A stretch of DNA of 44,412 nt from Saprospiraceae bacterium (GTDB lineage Bacteria; Bacteroidota; Bacteroidia; Chitinophagales; Saprospiraceae). The notes beneath the pieces were generated by a model. That model was given only the letters and a program-made list of their open reading frames with translations. It did not search any database and was not told the origin of the DNA. Shown here in pieces: positions 23,887 to 31,910 of the stretch (position 1 is the stretch's first letter; every line of letters begins with the position of its first letter). Where the stretch lies: positions 1-44,412 of the forward strand of contig JALHRK010000012.1 of assembly GCA_022841505.1 (NCBI GenBank), in the 5' to 3' direction. Made by a program: the position numbers and the translations under genes.

Positions 23887-23942
23887 TTAGAGGTTAGATG
23901 TCAGACGTTAGATATTAGATTTAAGACATTAGACTTTAGAAA
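23887..23942. repeat. Heptamer tandem array before the dadA-like gene
   Basis: Eight uninterrupted 7-mers: TTAGAGG, TTAGATG, TCAGACG, TTAGATA, TTAGATT, TAAGACA, TTAGACT, TTAGAAA. On the minus strand this is the 5' leader of the dadA-like gene, ending 8 bases from its start codon. It is the same family as the arrays at 6986-7021 and 17929-17977. Confidence 0.9.
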
Positions 23943-24091
23943 TGGGATTGCCAAACAAACTCTAATGCCTCAGCAGGGGTGCAAAAAACGCAAGTTTTCG
24001 TATATTTCGCTGCAGCCGGCCTGTTGAATTGGTCAATTGGCTAACCAAAACGACGGCTTTTTTGTTAGCAGATAAATGTTTAATCAATAAA

Positions 24092-24586
24092 ATGGCAGAC
24101 GACCCAAACAAAGCACTCTGGAACATTCTCGAAACCGTAACCGACCCGGAAATCCCGGTTCTTACCGTTGTAGACCTGGGGATTGTCCGCAATGCCGTTG
24201 TTCACGAGGACGGATCGGCAGAAATCGTCATTACCCCGACCTATTCGGGCTGCCCCGCCATGAATACCATCGAGGTGAACATCCGGGCGGCGCTTCAGGA
24301 TCATGGATACAACCAGGTGAAAGTAACCACCGTACTCAGCCCGGCCTGGACAACGGATTGGCTGTTGGATTCCGCAAGGGAAAAATTGCGGGAATACGGC
24401 ATTGCGCCACCCGAAGCGCAAAGTATGGATAAAATGGCGCTTTTTCAGGAGGTGCGGGAAGTGCCCTGCCCGCGCTGCGGCTCTAAGCACACGCAAATGA
24501 TCAGTCAGTTTGGGTCAACAGCCTGCAAATCAATGTACCGTTGTAAGGATTGCCTGGAACCTTTCGATTATTTTAAATGCCACTGA
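24092..24586 (+). CDS. paaD: PaaD-like protein (phenylacetyl-CoA epoxidase assembly, DUF59/MIP18 fold)
   Basis: 164 residues. The N-terminal DUF59 domain (ILETVTDPEIPVLTVVDLGIVRNA, VITPTYSGCPAMNTIE) is followed by VTTVLSPAWTTDWL and a C-terminal zinc ribbon (CPRCGS ... CKSMYRCKDC ... CH). This combination defines PaaD, thought to help assemble the iron centre or Fe-S cluster of the PaaABCE multicomponent epoxidase in aerobic phenylacetate breakdown. No paaA, B, C or E is present in the window, so it is either an orphan or serves genes elsewhere. ATG at 24092 (MADDPNKALW) fits family starts better than an upstream in-frame start 21 codons earlier. Confidence 0.9.
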   Translation: MADDPNKALWNILETVTDPEIPVLTVVDLGIVRNAVVHEDGSAEIVITPTYSGCPAMNTIEVNIRAALQDHGYNQVKVTTVLSPAWTTDWLLDSAREKLREYGIAPPEAQSMDKMALFQEVREVPCPRCGSKHTQMISQFGSTACKSMYRCKDCLEPFDYFKCH

Positions 24587-24619
24587 TTCTGATTCTTGCC
24601 CCTCCATTTTGTCAGTCGC

Positions 24620-24742
24620 GTGTCTGAGTTTTAGAGTTCGAGAGCAAGGCATGCGAAGGACCCAAAAGCGGGAGTTTACTTACGTAAATGACCGATTTTG
24701 GGGCCGAGCATAACGCAGCTATCGGACTATAAAATCAGACAC
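24620..24742. repeat. Large hairpin repeat element, copy C
   Basis: Same orientation as copy A. The outer arms are GTGTCTGA-G-TTTTA (24620-24633) and TAAAATCAGACAC (24730-24742), complementary apart from one extra G. The core carries TTCGAGAGCAAGGC, GAGTTTACT, CGTAAATGACCG and AACGCAGCTATCGGACT. It lies between the convergent paaD-like and M16 peptidase genes and ends 3 bases from the peptidase stop. Confidence 0.9.
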
Positions 24743-24745
24743 GAA

Positions 24746-27607
24746 CTAATGACCAAAAGCTTCTTCAATACTCAGCTCCGTCACCTCGCCAATTGAATTC
24801 AGGTAGTTGAAATCCAAAGCTTTGCGCTCGCCCATGACTAAAAAAGTAAAAGCACGTCCTTTAACGTATTGTTCGTGGAAAGCCGAAAGGTCGGAAGCGG
24901 TGCTTTTCGACATCTTTTCGTAGACTTCCTGCTGGAGGTCGTGCTGAAAACCGAGATCCCGGGCAGCGCGTGCGTCCCAATAGAGTCGGGAAGGGTGCGT
25001 CCGTTCACTTTCGATGCGTTTCAGGATGGAAGCCCGGGCCTGTTCGATCTGGGGCTCCACCACCGGCATCTCCTCGATGATGCTGCGCAATGCGGGCAAG
25101 GCATCGGTGAGCTTGTCGGGTTGGGTGCCCACATACGCCTGCAGGTAGTGGGCGCGGTTGTGGCGGTTGGGCGACGTGTAGTAGGCATACGTATGATAAG
25201 CCAGCGCTTTGGATTCCCGGATTTCCTGGAAAACAATGGAAGAAAGCCCGAATCCAAAGTATTCATTGTACAAATCGAGGAGCCGGTATTCTTCCAGGTT
25301 GAAGCTGGGCGTACCCTTGGACAGGAATAGCAAATCGGTCTGCACAATCGGAAAATCAAGAAAAATCACCTGGTTTTGATGGGTATCCAGCTCTGAAAAC
25401 ACCTGGGAAGGGAGCGGCTTGCGCAACGTCGCCTGCACAGGGTGGTGCTTTTGCAGCAATCCGGCTACGGCTTCAGCCGCACGCGGGCCGTAGTAATAAA
25501 TCCGGTGTTCGTAGCTGCGCAAACCCTGCATGAGTCCCGTCAGGTCGTCCGGACGGATGGCTTTGAGTTCCGCTTCCGACATACGCCAGCGGAAAGGCGA
25601 ATTGCTGCCATAACGCGCATAGCTGGCCAAGGCTTCCCGGAGGATGACATTGCGGTCCTGCTTTGCATTGAGGCGCTTGACAAGTACGTCAGAAATCACA
25701 TTTTCCAGCACTTGTTCGTCGCCCCGGAGCTGCGACAGCAGGTATTCCAGCAATTCGATGCCCGCTTCCAGCGACTCGTCCAGTCCACTAATAGTAATGA
25801 AGGAACGGTCGTCGTAAACGGTGACGTCGAGGCTCAGGCCTAAGCGGTACCATTCTTTCTGAAGCGCCTGTGCGGAGTACTTCCCTGCGCCGAGGTAGGG
25901 CAGGTAGGTAAAAGCCAGCGACAGGCGCCGGTCGCTGAGGCGGCCCATCTCAAAAATATAATCTATGCGAAAAAGGGAATTGTCTTTATTGGCAACGTAG
26001 TCTAATTCGATGCCGCTCGATAGTTTCAATTGCTGAATGGCGCTGTAATCTGCAAACAGGGGCTTCAGGCTTGGGGTTTGTTGGGATAAAAAATTCTGCG
26101 CGAAATCCGACACGGCATCCCGGTTTAGCTCCACGGGGGTAATGACGGGCTTTTCAACCTTGATCACATTGGGGTCTGCGCCCTGGCGTTTGTAGACGAC
26201 AGCAAAATTATCCATGCGCAGGTTTTCCTGCACAAAAGCCATCAACTGGTCTTTCGTCACGGTTCTGAGCCACTCGGTATGGTGCGCATATTCCTTCCAG
26301 GGAACCCCCAGAACGAACGCAGCAGTCATCGCCGAAACCCGCCCGCGGTTGCTTTCGTAATTTTTTATTTCCGTAAGGGATTGATTCCGGACCACCGCTT
26401 CCAGCATCCAGTCTTCAAATTCGCCTTTTTTGAGCCGCTCTATTTCGCCCAGCAACAGCGCTTCCACTTCTTCGAGGGTTTGCTCTTCCCGGGGTTTGCC
26501 GTGCAGGCCAAAAGCCGAATAATCTTCGTAGTACCAGGCCCAGGCGTCGGCTTCCAGGACTTTTTGCTGCTGGTTCAGATTAAGGTCGAGCAACCCCGCC
26601 TGTTCGTTGTGCAGAATGTCCCAAACCATGGGCAGGAGCAGCTGATCCTGCGATTTGCTGCCGCCAAAACGCCAGCCGATTTCCACCCAGGGGGATTCTA
26701 ATCCCCAGACTTCGCGGCGTTGCGGAGTGGTGATTTTTTCCTGTTCGTTGAAGCGGAATGCCGGAATTTCTTTGGGCTGGTAATCGCCAAAATAGCGCTC
26801 GGCGATCTCCACCGCTTTATCCGGATCGAAGTCGCCGGCCAGCACGATCGCCATATTATTGGGCACGTAATAGGTCTGAAAATACCACTGAATGTTGTGG
26901 TGCGACGGGTTACGCAAGTGCTGCGCCGAGCCGATGGTCGTTTGCGTGCCGTAAGGGTGATCCGGAAACAACAACCCGCGCAGGGTGTTACCGACTTTGC
27001 GGAAATCGCGGTCCTGTCCGATGTTGAATTCTTCGTAAACCGTTTCCAGTTCGGTATGGAAAAGGCGCAGCGCCATCATCCGGAACCGCTCCGATTCCAG
27101 GTACATCCAGCGCTCCAGTTCGTTCCCTGGAATGTCGTTGACGTAGACCGTTTGATCCACCCAGGTGTAGGCGTTGGTGTCTTCCGCGCCAAGCGCAGTC
27201 ACCAATTTATCGTATTCGTTGGGCGCTGCAAGCCGGGCCGCTTCATTCGACAAGGTGTCAATTTGCGCGTAAATTGCTTTGCGTTCCGCTTCATCGGTGG
27301 TTTGGCGGTGGCGTTCGTACAGCTCGGCGATGTCTGCCAGCAGCACTTTTTCCCGCTCCCAGTCGGTGGTTCCGATTTTGCTGGTTCCTTTAAACAGCAT
27401 GTGCTCCATGTAGTGCGCCAGGCCGGTAGTTTCGGCGGGGTCATGTTTGGAACCTGCCCGCACCGCGATGTTGCTAAATACGCGGGGCTCGTGCGGGTTC
27501 ACGCTCATGAACAGGCGCATGCCGTTGGAAAGGGTATATTCCTTGACCTGAATGGGGTCGGTGGCGGATGTTTGATAACTGTACTTTCGGGTAAGCAGGT
27601 CGTTCAT
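24746..27607 (-). CDS. M16 family zinc metallopeptidase (pitrilysin/insulinase type)
   Basis: 953 residues with two tandem M16 halves. The first carries the inverted zinc motif HYMEH (His65, Glu68, His69); the third ligand is in ELETVYEEF, most likely Glu193 by spacing from Glu186. The second half (about residues 500-950) lacks such a motif and would form the closing bowl. M16 peptidases degrade small peptides or unfolded segments inside a clamshell chamber. No signal peptide is seen after the chosen start, MNDLLTRKYSYQ, so the enzyme is probably cytosolic. The frame is open 52 codons further upstream, but that stretch spans the TACCTTTG promoter box and is excluded. The middle linker region is intact. 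Confidence 0.9.
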   Translation of the reverse strand: MNDLLTRKYSYQTSATDPIQVKEYTLSNGMRLFMSVNPHEPRVFSNIAVRAGSKHDPAETTGLAHYMEHMLFKGTSKIGTTDWEREKVLLADIAELYERHRQTTDEAERKAIYAQIDTLSNEAARLAAPNEYDKLVTALGAEDTNAYTWVDQTVYVNDIPGNELERWMYLESERFRMMALRLFHTELETVYEEFNIGQDRDFRKVGNTLRGLLFPDHPYGTQTTIGSAQHLRNPSHHNIQWYFQTYYVPNNMAIVLAGDFDPDKAVEIAERYFGDYQPKEIPAFRFNEQEKITTPQRREVWGLESPWVEIGWRFGGSKSQDQLLLPMVWDILHNEQAGLLDLNLNQQQKVLEADAWAWYYEDYSAFGLHGKPREEQTLEEVEALLLGEIERLKKGEFEDWMLEAVVRNQSLTEIKNYESNRGRVSAMTAAFVLGVPWKEYAHHTEWLRTVTKDQLMAFVQENLRMDNFAVVYKRQGADPNVIKVEKPVITPVELNRDAVSDFAQNFLSQQTPSLKPLFADYSAIQQLKLSSGIELDYVANKDNSLFRIDYIFEMGRLSDRRLSLAFTYLPYLGAGKYSAQALQKEWYRLGLSLDVTVYDDRSFITISGLDESLEAGIELLEYLLSQLRGDEQVLENVISDVLVKRLNAKQDRNVILREALASYARYGSNSPFRWRMSEAELKAIRPDDLTGLMQGLRSYEHRIYYYGPRAAEAVAGLLQKHHPVQATLRKPLPSQVFSELDTHQNQVIFLDFPIVQTDLLFLSKGTPSFNLEEYRLLDLYNEYFGFGLSSIVFQEIRESKALAYHTYAYYTSPNRHNRAHYLQAYVGTQPDKLTDALPALRSIIEEMPVVEPQIEQARASILKRIESERTHPSRLYWDARAARDLGFQHDLQQEVYEKMSKSTASDLSAFHEQYVKGRAFTFLVMGERKALDFNYLNSIGEVTELSIEEAFGH

Positions 27608-27679
27608 ATTACTATTACTTCGGTCGTTTTTTGTGAGATGGATCGGGCCGTGGCATAGAATTACAGCCCGGTCAATTGA

Positions 27680-27687
27680 CAAAGGTA
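27680..27687 (-). promoter_or_regulatory. Promoter -7 box of the M16 peptidase gene
   Basis: TACCTTTG on the minus strand (CAAAGGTA on plus) matches TAnnTTTG, 72 bases before the chosen start codon. It supports starting the peptidase at 27607. Confidence 0.45.
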
Positions 27688-27732
27688 ACAATGTAGAAGA
27701 AGAAAGGGTTGGAATGGGTATAACTGTTTGCC

Positions 27733-28404
27733 CTACCCCACCACCCGATTCACCAAAATCCAATTACTCCCCGCATCAATTACCACCGCATCCGGGAAAA
27801 TTTTGCGGAAAGCCGCATCAAAAAAGGTTTGCGATTTTTGCTTATCGCCTTCGGAATAAGACAAGCGGTTGTAGAGCAGAATCCCCTGCGGGGAGAGCAT
27901 GCGTTGAAGGTCAGCGAGAAAATCCAGGGTTTCAAAGTCTTCGGGGATGATGTCGTCTAAAAAAACATCCATGCAGATCAGGTCGTATTGCGTTTCGCAT
28001 TGCGCAGCAAAATCGAAAGCATCGGCGGTAATCAGTTCGATGGGGGAGGCGATGTCCGAAAGGGTATATTTGTTGGCTAAGTACAAGACTTCTTCGTCAA
28101 TTTCTACGGCCGTGTAGTTGAAGCGGCAGTCAAAAACCTTTTCCAGCATATAGGGGATGCTGCCTAAGCCAAAGCCGAGGATCAGCACGTCGCTGACGGG
28201 TTGGCTTTTGATCTCCAACTGCTGGAAAGCCCTGCGGAAATTGGTGTACAGGTCGGCAAAAGAATAGACCGCGTTTGCGGTATTCAGTTGGTAGCGTCCC
28301 TTCACCAAACTCACGCTGAGGTACGGGTTCAATTCGCTTGACGTACTTTCGAGGTGTTGTTCGAAAAGGTAACTCAGCCAGAATTTCCATTGGGGCGGCT
28401 TCAT
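27733..28404 (-). CDS. Spermidine-synthase-like SAM-dependent methyltransferase fold protein
   Basis: 223 residues. A class I SAM-binding fold: motif I VLILGFGLGSIPYML, acidic strand end YTAVEIDEEVL, then LITADAFDFA and YDLICMDVFLDDIIPEDF. The DVFLDD stretch and overall layout resemble spermidine synthases, but the length is short and the polyamine-binding N-terminal domain is reduced to SVSLVKGRYQLNTANAVYSFAD. It may methylate or transfer aminopropyl groups; the substrate is unknown. The start MKPPQWKF overlaps the stop of the GlmU-like gene as ATGA, so the pair is translationally coupled. Confidence 0.8.
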   Translation of the reverse strand: MKPPQWKFWLSYLFEQHLESTSSELNPYLSVSLVKGRYQLNTANAVYSFADLYTNFRRAFQQLEIKSQPVSDVLILGFGLGSIPYMLEKVFDCRFNYTAVEIDEEVLYLANKYTLSDIASPIELITADAFDFAAQCETQYDLICMDVFLDDIIPEDFETLDFLADLQRMLSPQGILLYNRLSYSEGDKQKSQTFFDAAFRKIFPDAVVIDAGSNWILVNRVVG

Positions 28405-29615
28405 GTTCCCGGCTCGTTTTCCCAACTCCGCTGGTTTGCGGTGTCTTCGAGAATGCGCAGCAGGATGAGCCGCTCATCGGTATCGAACTCAACTTCCCGG
28501 CGCGTCATCACCCGTTCCACCATATCGAAAGCTTTTTCGCTGCGGTAGGTTTCAAGCGCGCCGTTGTCGCACCAGCTGAAGGAAGGAATGTGCTTGGGTG
28601 GGAAACCGCTGCCGAAAATATTGGCGCAAACACCCACCACTGTTCCCGTATTGAACATGGTGTTGATGCCGCTTTTGGAATGGTCGCCCATGATCAGTCC
28701 GCAGAATTGCAGGCCAGTGGATTGAAATACGTTGTCTTCGTAGTTCCAGATTTTTACTTCGTCGTAGGTATTGCGCAGGTTGGAAACGTTGGTGCTCGCT
28801 CCGAGGTTGCACCATTCTCCGAGGATCGAATTGCCGAGGTAGCCCCCGTGGCCTTTGTTCGAGTTGGCCTGGAGAACCGAATTGTTGACCTCGCCGCCGA
28901 CCCGGCAGCCGGGGCCAATGGTGGTCGCGCCGTAAATTTTTGCCCCCATTTTCAACACCGCGCCCTCGCATAGGGCAAAACCGCCCCGAATGAGGCAGCC
29001 TTCCATCACTTCCGTGTCTTTACCAATGTAAATGGGGCCATTGGTCGCGTTCAGCACCGAACATTCCACCCGGGCGCCCGGCTCCACAAAAATCCGTTCT
29101 TTGCCGAGCAACTGGTTGGTTGGACTGATGGGTTCGGATACCCGACCTTTGGTGATCAGGTCGAAATCCTCTTCCAGGGCTAAGTGATTGAGGCGAAAAA
29201 TATCCCACAAATGGTTGATTTTCAAAAAGGACGTGTCTTCCAGGTCTATGCCTTTCAGATTATGGATGTCCTCGTCGCGCATCAGGCGTTCGATTTGTTT
29301 GTCGTCCATCCGGGCGGCAATCAGTTCGCCATTGTGCAGGTAAGCTTCGTTGGGTTCCATCTGCCGCATCAGCCGGCAAAGCTGGTCGGAAGGCAGGGCA
29401 GAAGCATTTACCAAAAAATTATCCTGTTCGTACTCAATAGGATAGCGGTCGGCTAAGTAATCCTGCGTGATGTAGGAAACCGTGCCGCCCATCATGCGTT
29501 CCCATTTTTCCCGGATGGTCAGGATGCCAATGCGCAAGTTGGCCACAGGCCTGGTGTACGTCAGCGGCAGCAGGCGCTCCCGCACCTCGTTGTCGAACAG
29601 GATGACGTTGGTCAT
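28401..29615 (-). CDS. GlmU-like bifunctional sugar-1-phosphate nucleotidyl/acetyltransferase (Bacteroidetes type)
   Basis: 404 residues. The C-terminal half (about residues 180-340) is a left-handed beta-helix of hexapeptide repeats (IYIGKDTEVMEGCLIRGGFALCEGA, GATTIGPGCRVGGEV, GNSILGEWCNLGAST), the acetyltransferase fold. The N-terminal half (VILFDNEVRERLLPLTYTRPVANLRIGILTIREKWE) resembles nucleotidyltransferases but lacks the classical GxGTRM loop, as in the alternative GlmU family TIGR03991 of Bacteroidetes. It probably makes UDP-GlcNAc or a related precursor for peptidoglycan and LPS. It is coupled to the following methyltransferase-like gene. Family call is good; the exact reaction is not proven by sequence. 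Confidence 0.85.
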   Translation of the reverse strand: MTNVILFDNEVRERLLPLTYTRPVANLRIGILTIREKWERMMGGTVSYITQDYLADRYPIEYEQDNFLVNASALPSDQLCRLMRQMEPNEAYLHNGELIAARMDDKQIERLMRDEDIHNLKGIDLEDTSFLKINHLWDIFRLNHLALEEDFDLITKGRVSEPISPTNQLLGKERIFVEPGARVECSVLNATNGPIYIGKDTEVMEGCLIRGGFALCEGAVLKMGAKIYGATTIGPGCRVGGEVNNSVLQANSNKGHGGYLGNSILGEWCNLGASTNVSNLRNTYDEVKIWNYEDNVFQSTGLQFCGLIMGDHSKSGINTMFNTGTVVGVCANIFGSGFPPKHIPSFSWCDNGALETYRSEKAFDMVERVMTRREVEFDTDERLILLRILEDTANQRSWENEPGT

Positions 29616-29716
29616 AGTCGTTGTTTTCGTGGGTGCTCAAAGTTGTGCCACAAAATAAAGAAAAAAAGCGCATTTCGTCAGTGCCTTGGCGCTAAATCGT
29701 ATAACCCGAAAACGCA

Positions 29717-29746
29717 AAGCCCCGACCTTGGTAAAGACCGGGGCTT
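29717..29746 (-). terminator. Terminator after the L31 gene
   Basis: AAGCCCCG at 29717-29724 pairs with CGGGGCTT at 29739-29746 (inner bases GACC/GGTC-like add a little). On the minus strand it is followed by TGCGTTTTCGGG, a weak T-run. It lies 26 bases after the L31 stop and before the GlmU-like gene's upstream region. Confidence 0.6.
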
Positions 29747-29772
29747 CGTGCCCTGAGAAACATAAGCGCCGC

Positions 29773-30027
29773 TTAAGCTTCTTTCTTGGCGTATTTCTTA
29801 TTGAACTTGTCAATACGACCAGCCGTATCTACGAACTTCATCTTACCGGTGAAGAACGGGTGGGAGAAGCTGGAAATTTCCATTTTAACCAATGGATATT
29901 CTTTTCCGTCTTCCCAAACGATGGTATCTCTCGTATTGGCGCAGCTGCGTGTTACAAAGGTTTCTTCAGAAGAGATGTCTTTGAACACAACCAACCTATA
30001 GTTTTCCGGATGGAGACCTTTTTTCAT
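29773..30027 (-). CDS. rpmE2: 50S ribosomal protein L31 type B
   Basis: 84 residues: [32 protein letters not shown]..., [26 protein letters not shown]. It has the L31 core but only a single Cys, not the CxxC...C set of the zinc-binding form, so it is the zinc-independent type B. L31 bridges the large and small ribosomal subunits. The start codon was set at [10 protein letters not shown] because the family starts there; the longer open frame reads through the promoter. A TATCTTTG box lies 32 bases upstream. Confidence 0.95.
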   Translation of the reverse strand: MKKGLHPENYRLVVFKDISSEETFVTRSCANTRDTIVWEDGKEYPLVKMEISSFSHPFFTGKMKFVDTAGRIDKFNKKYAKKEA

Positions 30028-30058
30028 GGCAAAAAAATTTCTTTTTCTAATTGGACGG

Positions 30059-30090
30059 CAAAGATAAGCGCCTTTCCCCGCAAAAACCAA
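30059..30090 (-). promoter_or_regulatory. Promoter of the L31 gene
   Basis: Minus-strand TATCTTTG (30066-30059) with TTG at 30090-30088, 21 bases upstream, fits the Bacteroidetes -33/-7 pair. The start codon is 32 bases downstream. Confidence 0.6.
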
Positions 30091-30191
30091 GTTTTGAACA
30101 AAATCTTTTTTCGGATGTGACCTTTTTTAGTTTATTCGTCGAAGAATCCGAACATTTTTATAAAAATTCTGTTCAGCTTCAATAAATCGCA

Positions 30192-30199
30192 TACATTTG
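30192..30199 (+). promoter_or_regulatory. Promoter -7 box before the small membrane protein
   Basis: TACATTTG matches TAnnTTTG, 115 bases before the small gene at 30314. No good -33 box is seen. The 286-base gap 30028-30313 otherwise holds only the L31 promoter and AT-rich sequence. Confidence 0.4.
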
Positions 30200-30313
30200 C
30201 AATCAAATTCTGATTTAAGGTCAAATTATTAACAAATATTCTTTCAGCCTGGCGTTTATGGCACAATTATGAATTGCCGGGTTGATCAAACAACAATAAA
30301 AACATTATTTCCA

Positions 30314-30490
30314 ATGGAAATTTCAAAATCTCTTTTCGTTCTTTGGTTGGCCCTCGGCCTCATCAGTGGTATTGGTTTTGGTTTGGCAATCAGCAGCATG
30401 GCAGTCGGTTTGCCGATTGGCCTGGTTCTGAGCCTGCTGACCGGTATCGTGTTTGAACGCGTTAAAGAATTCAACGGCTGGGCGAAGTAA
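30314..30490 (+). CDS. Small two-helix membrane protein, function unknown
   Basis: 58 residues, MEISKSLFVLWLALGLIS..., with two adjoining hydrophobic helices (about residues 6-26 and 29-49) rich in Gly and Ser, and a short charged tail (ERVKEFNGWAK). ATG at 30314 was chosen, because the upstream extension MNCRVDQTTIKTLFP is polar and unlike a membrane-protein start. Its stop lies 6 bases from the convergent flavin reductase stop. I recognise no family. The consistent hydrophobic periodicity and a promoter box upstream support a real gene. Confidence 0.6.
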   Translation: MEISKSLFVLWLALGLISGIGFGLAISSMAVGLPIGLVLSLLTGIVFERVKEFNGWAK

Positions 30491-30496
30491 GTTCGC

Positions 30497-31120
30497 TTAG
30501 TGCTTAGTCACTTTTGCATAGGGAAACGCTGCCAGTGGCGTTACATCATGGTAACATTCCAGGCCTGAGATGCAGACGCCAGCTACCCGATCAAGCGCTA
30601 CCTGCCCATTTTCCTGAATCGCCTGTTCTGCAACATACAGGTGTTCGATCTGGCCAATCACCATGATGGTCTTATTCAGGTCAATCGGAATTTCCTGCAC
30701 GAAGCGCATGCCAATTTTTACCCGGCTTTCCTGTACGAAAGGTGCAGGAAAGCCATCGAGCCATTCGGCATTGAGCCCGCAGGCGTCGAACTCAGAAGTC
30801 AGCGGATCGAATTTTGCTGACGTAGCATGCGCCTTTTCCACAAAATCGCGGTGGATGTGGTTGATGGTATAATAACCGTTTTGCCGGATATTTTTGTAGG
30901 TATGCCCCTGCTCACCCACCACCGGCCGCTGGATGAAAGCCAGCAAAGCCGGATCTGCACCAAGGTGTACCACCGAACTGAAAATGGCTACGTTGGTCAC
31001 CCCGCTATCCGAAACGGTTCCGATCAGGTTGGCGGGTTTATAACCACTCACGGAATTGACCAGGTTGGCCCGGTAAAAACGCTCGAGTTCCTGAATGGCT
31101 GACCGGGTAAAATGCTTCAT
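30497..31120 (-). CDS. Flavin reductase-like FMN-binding split-barrel protein
   Basis: 207 residues of the flavin reductase domain family, which binds FMN and passes electrons from NAD(P)H to flavin, often for a partner oxygenase. Key segments are YKPANLIGTVSDSGVTNVAIFSSVVHLGADPALLAFIQRP (flavin loop) and TYKNIRQNGYYTINHI. The C-terminal half (IGMRFVQEIPIDLN..., VALDRVAGVCISGLECYHDV) is typical of the YhcN/DIM6-type subgroup. No monooxygenase gene is adjacent, so the partner is unknown. Confidence 0.87.
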   Translation of the reverse strand: MKHFTRSAIQELERFYRANLVNSVSGYKPANLIGTVSDSGVTNVAIFSSVVHLGADPALLAFIQRPVVGEQGHTYKNIRQNGYYTINHIHRDFVEKAHATSAKFDPLTSEFDACGLNAEWLDGFPAPFVQESRVKIGMRFVQEIPIDLNKTIMVIGQIEHLYVAEQAIQENGQVALDRVAGVCISGLECYHDVTPLAAFPYAKVTKH

Positions 31121-31169
31121 CGCTGATTGTTTTTACCACCGAACAAAAGACTTGGGAGATGGTTGCGCA

Positions 31170-31910
31170 TCACAACTTCGCAATCACCTGCATCAATTCC
31201 GCTTTTTTTGACCTTGAAACGGGCAATGAGCGCTTGTTGCGCATCACGATTTCGCCGCCATCCGTCCGCACAATTTTTTCAATGTGCTTCAAATTGATCA
31301 AAAACGAGTTGTGCGCCCGGAAAAACAACGGGTTGTTGAGCAATTCTTCCACTTCGCGCAAGGATTTGGAGACAATGACCGGCTTGGGCTGCGTTGCTAA
31401 GTGGAAAGACACGTAACTCCCGTCCGATTCGCAGAATAAAATATCGGCAGTTTCCACAAACAACAATTCGGCGCCCACGGGCAGAGCGATGCGCTCTGGT
31501 ACCGGGCTGCTGCGGAGGTATTGTACCGCTTCAAATTGTGCAGCCTTCGGAATTGGTGTGTGTTTGGCTTTTTCCACGGCGCGGATCAACTCTTCGCGGT
31601 CAACCGGTTTTAATAAATAATCCAACGCATTGAATTTGAATGCTTTGACGGCATATTGGTCGTAGGCGGTTGTAAAAATCAGCTTAAAATCAACCGGCGC
31701 GCATTGCCGCAGCAGGTCAAATCCATTGAGCACGGGCATTTCGATGTCTAAAAAAACCAAATCGGGGCGACTGTTCCGAATGGCTTCCAGCGCGCTTTCC
31801 GCATCGTTAAAAATACCGCTCACCTGCACAGCCGGGCAATATTTTTCCAGCAGCACACGCAACACATCCGTGCAGTAAGATTCGTCGTCAATGAGGAAGG
31901 TTTTGAGCAT
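31170..31910 (-). CDS. LytTR-type response regulator
   Basis: 246 residues. The receiver domain (about 1-120) has acidic pocket Asp8-Asp9, phosphoacceptor Asp55 (LVFLDIEMP), Thr81 and Lys101 (LLKPVD). The C-terminal LytTR DNA-binding domain (about 140-246) shows LPVGAELLFVETADILFCESDGSYVSF and FFRAHNSFLINLKHIEKIVRTDGGEIVMRNKRSLPVSRSKK. It pairs with the histidine kinase 81 bases upstream, most likely regulating genes nearby. Three 14-mer repeats sit directly ahead of its start codon, so expression from the kinase transcript or from that leader is possible. Confidence 0.95.
   Translation of the reverse strand: MLKTFLIDDESYCTDVLRVLLEKYCPAVQVSGIFNDAESALEAIRNSRPDLVFLDIEMPVLNGFDLLRQCAPVDFKLIFTTAYDQYAVKAFKFNALDYLLKPVDREELIRAVEKAKHTPIPKAAQFEAVQYLRSSPVPERIALPVGAELLFVETADILFCESDGSYVSFHLATQPKPVIVSKSLREVEELLNNPLFFRAHNSFLINLKHIEKIVRTDGGEIVMRNKRSLPVSRSKKAELMQVIAKL

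Noticed and set aside
26720-27658. 312-codon plus-strand open frame opposite the M16 gene
   Set aside because: It mirrors the catalytic half of the M16 peptidase; no domain seen, and it crosses the peptidase promoter region.
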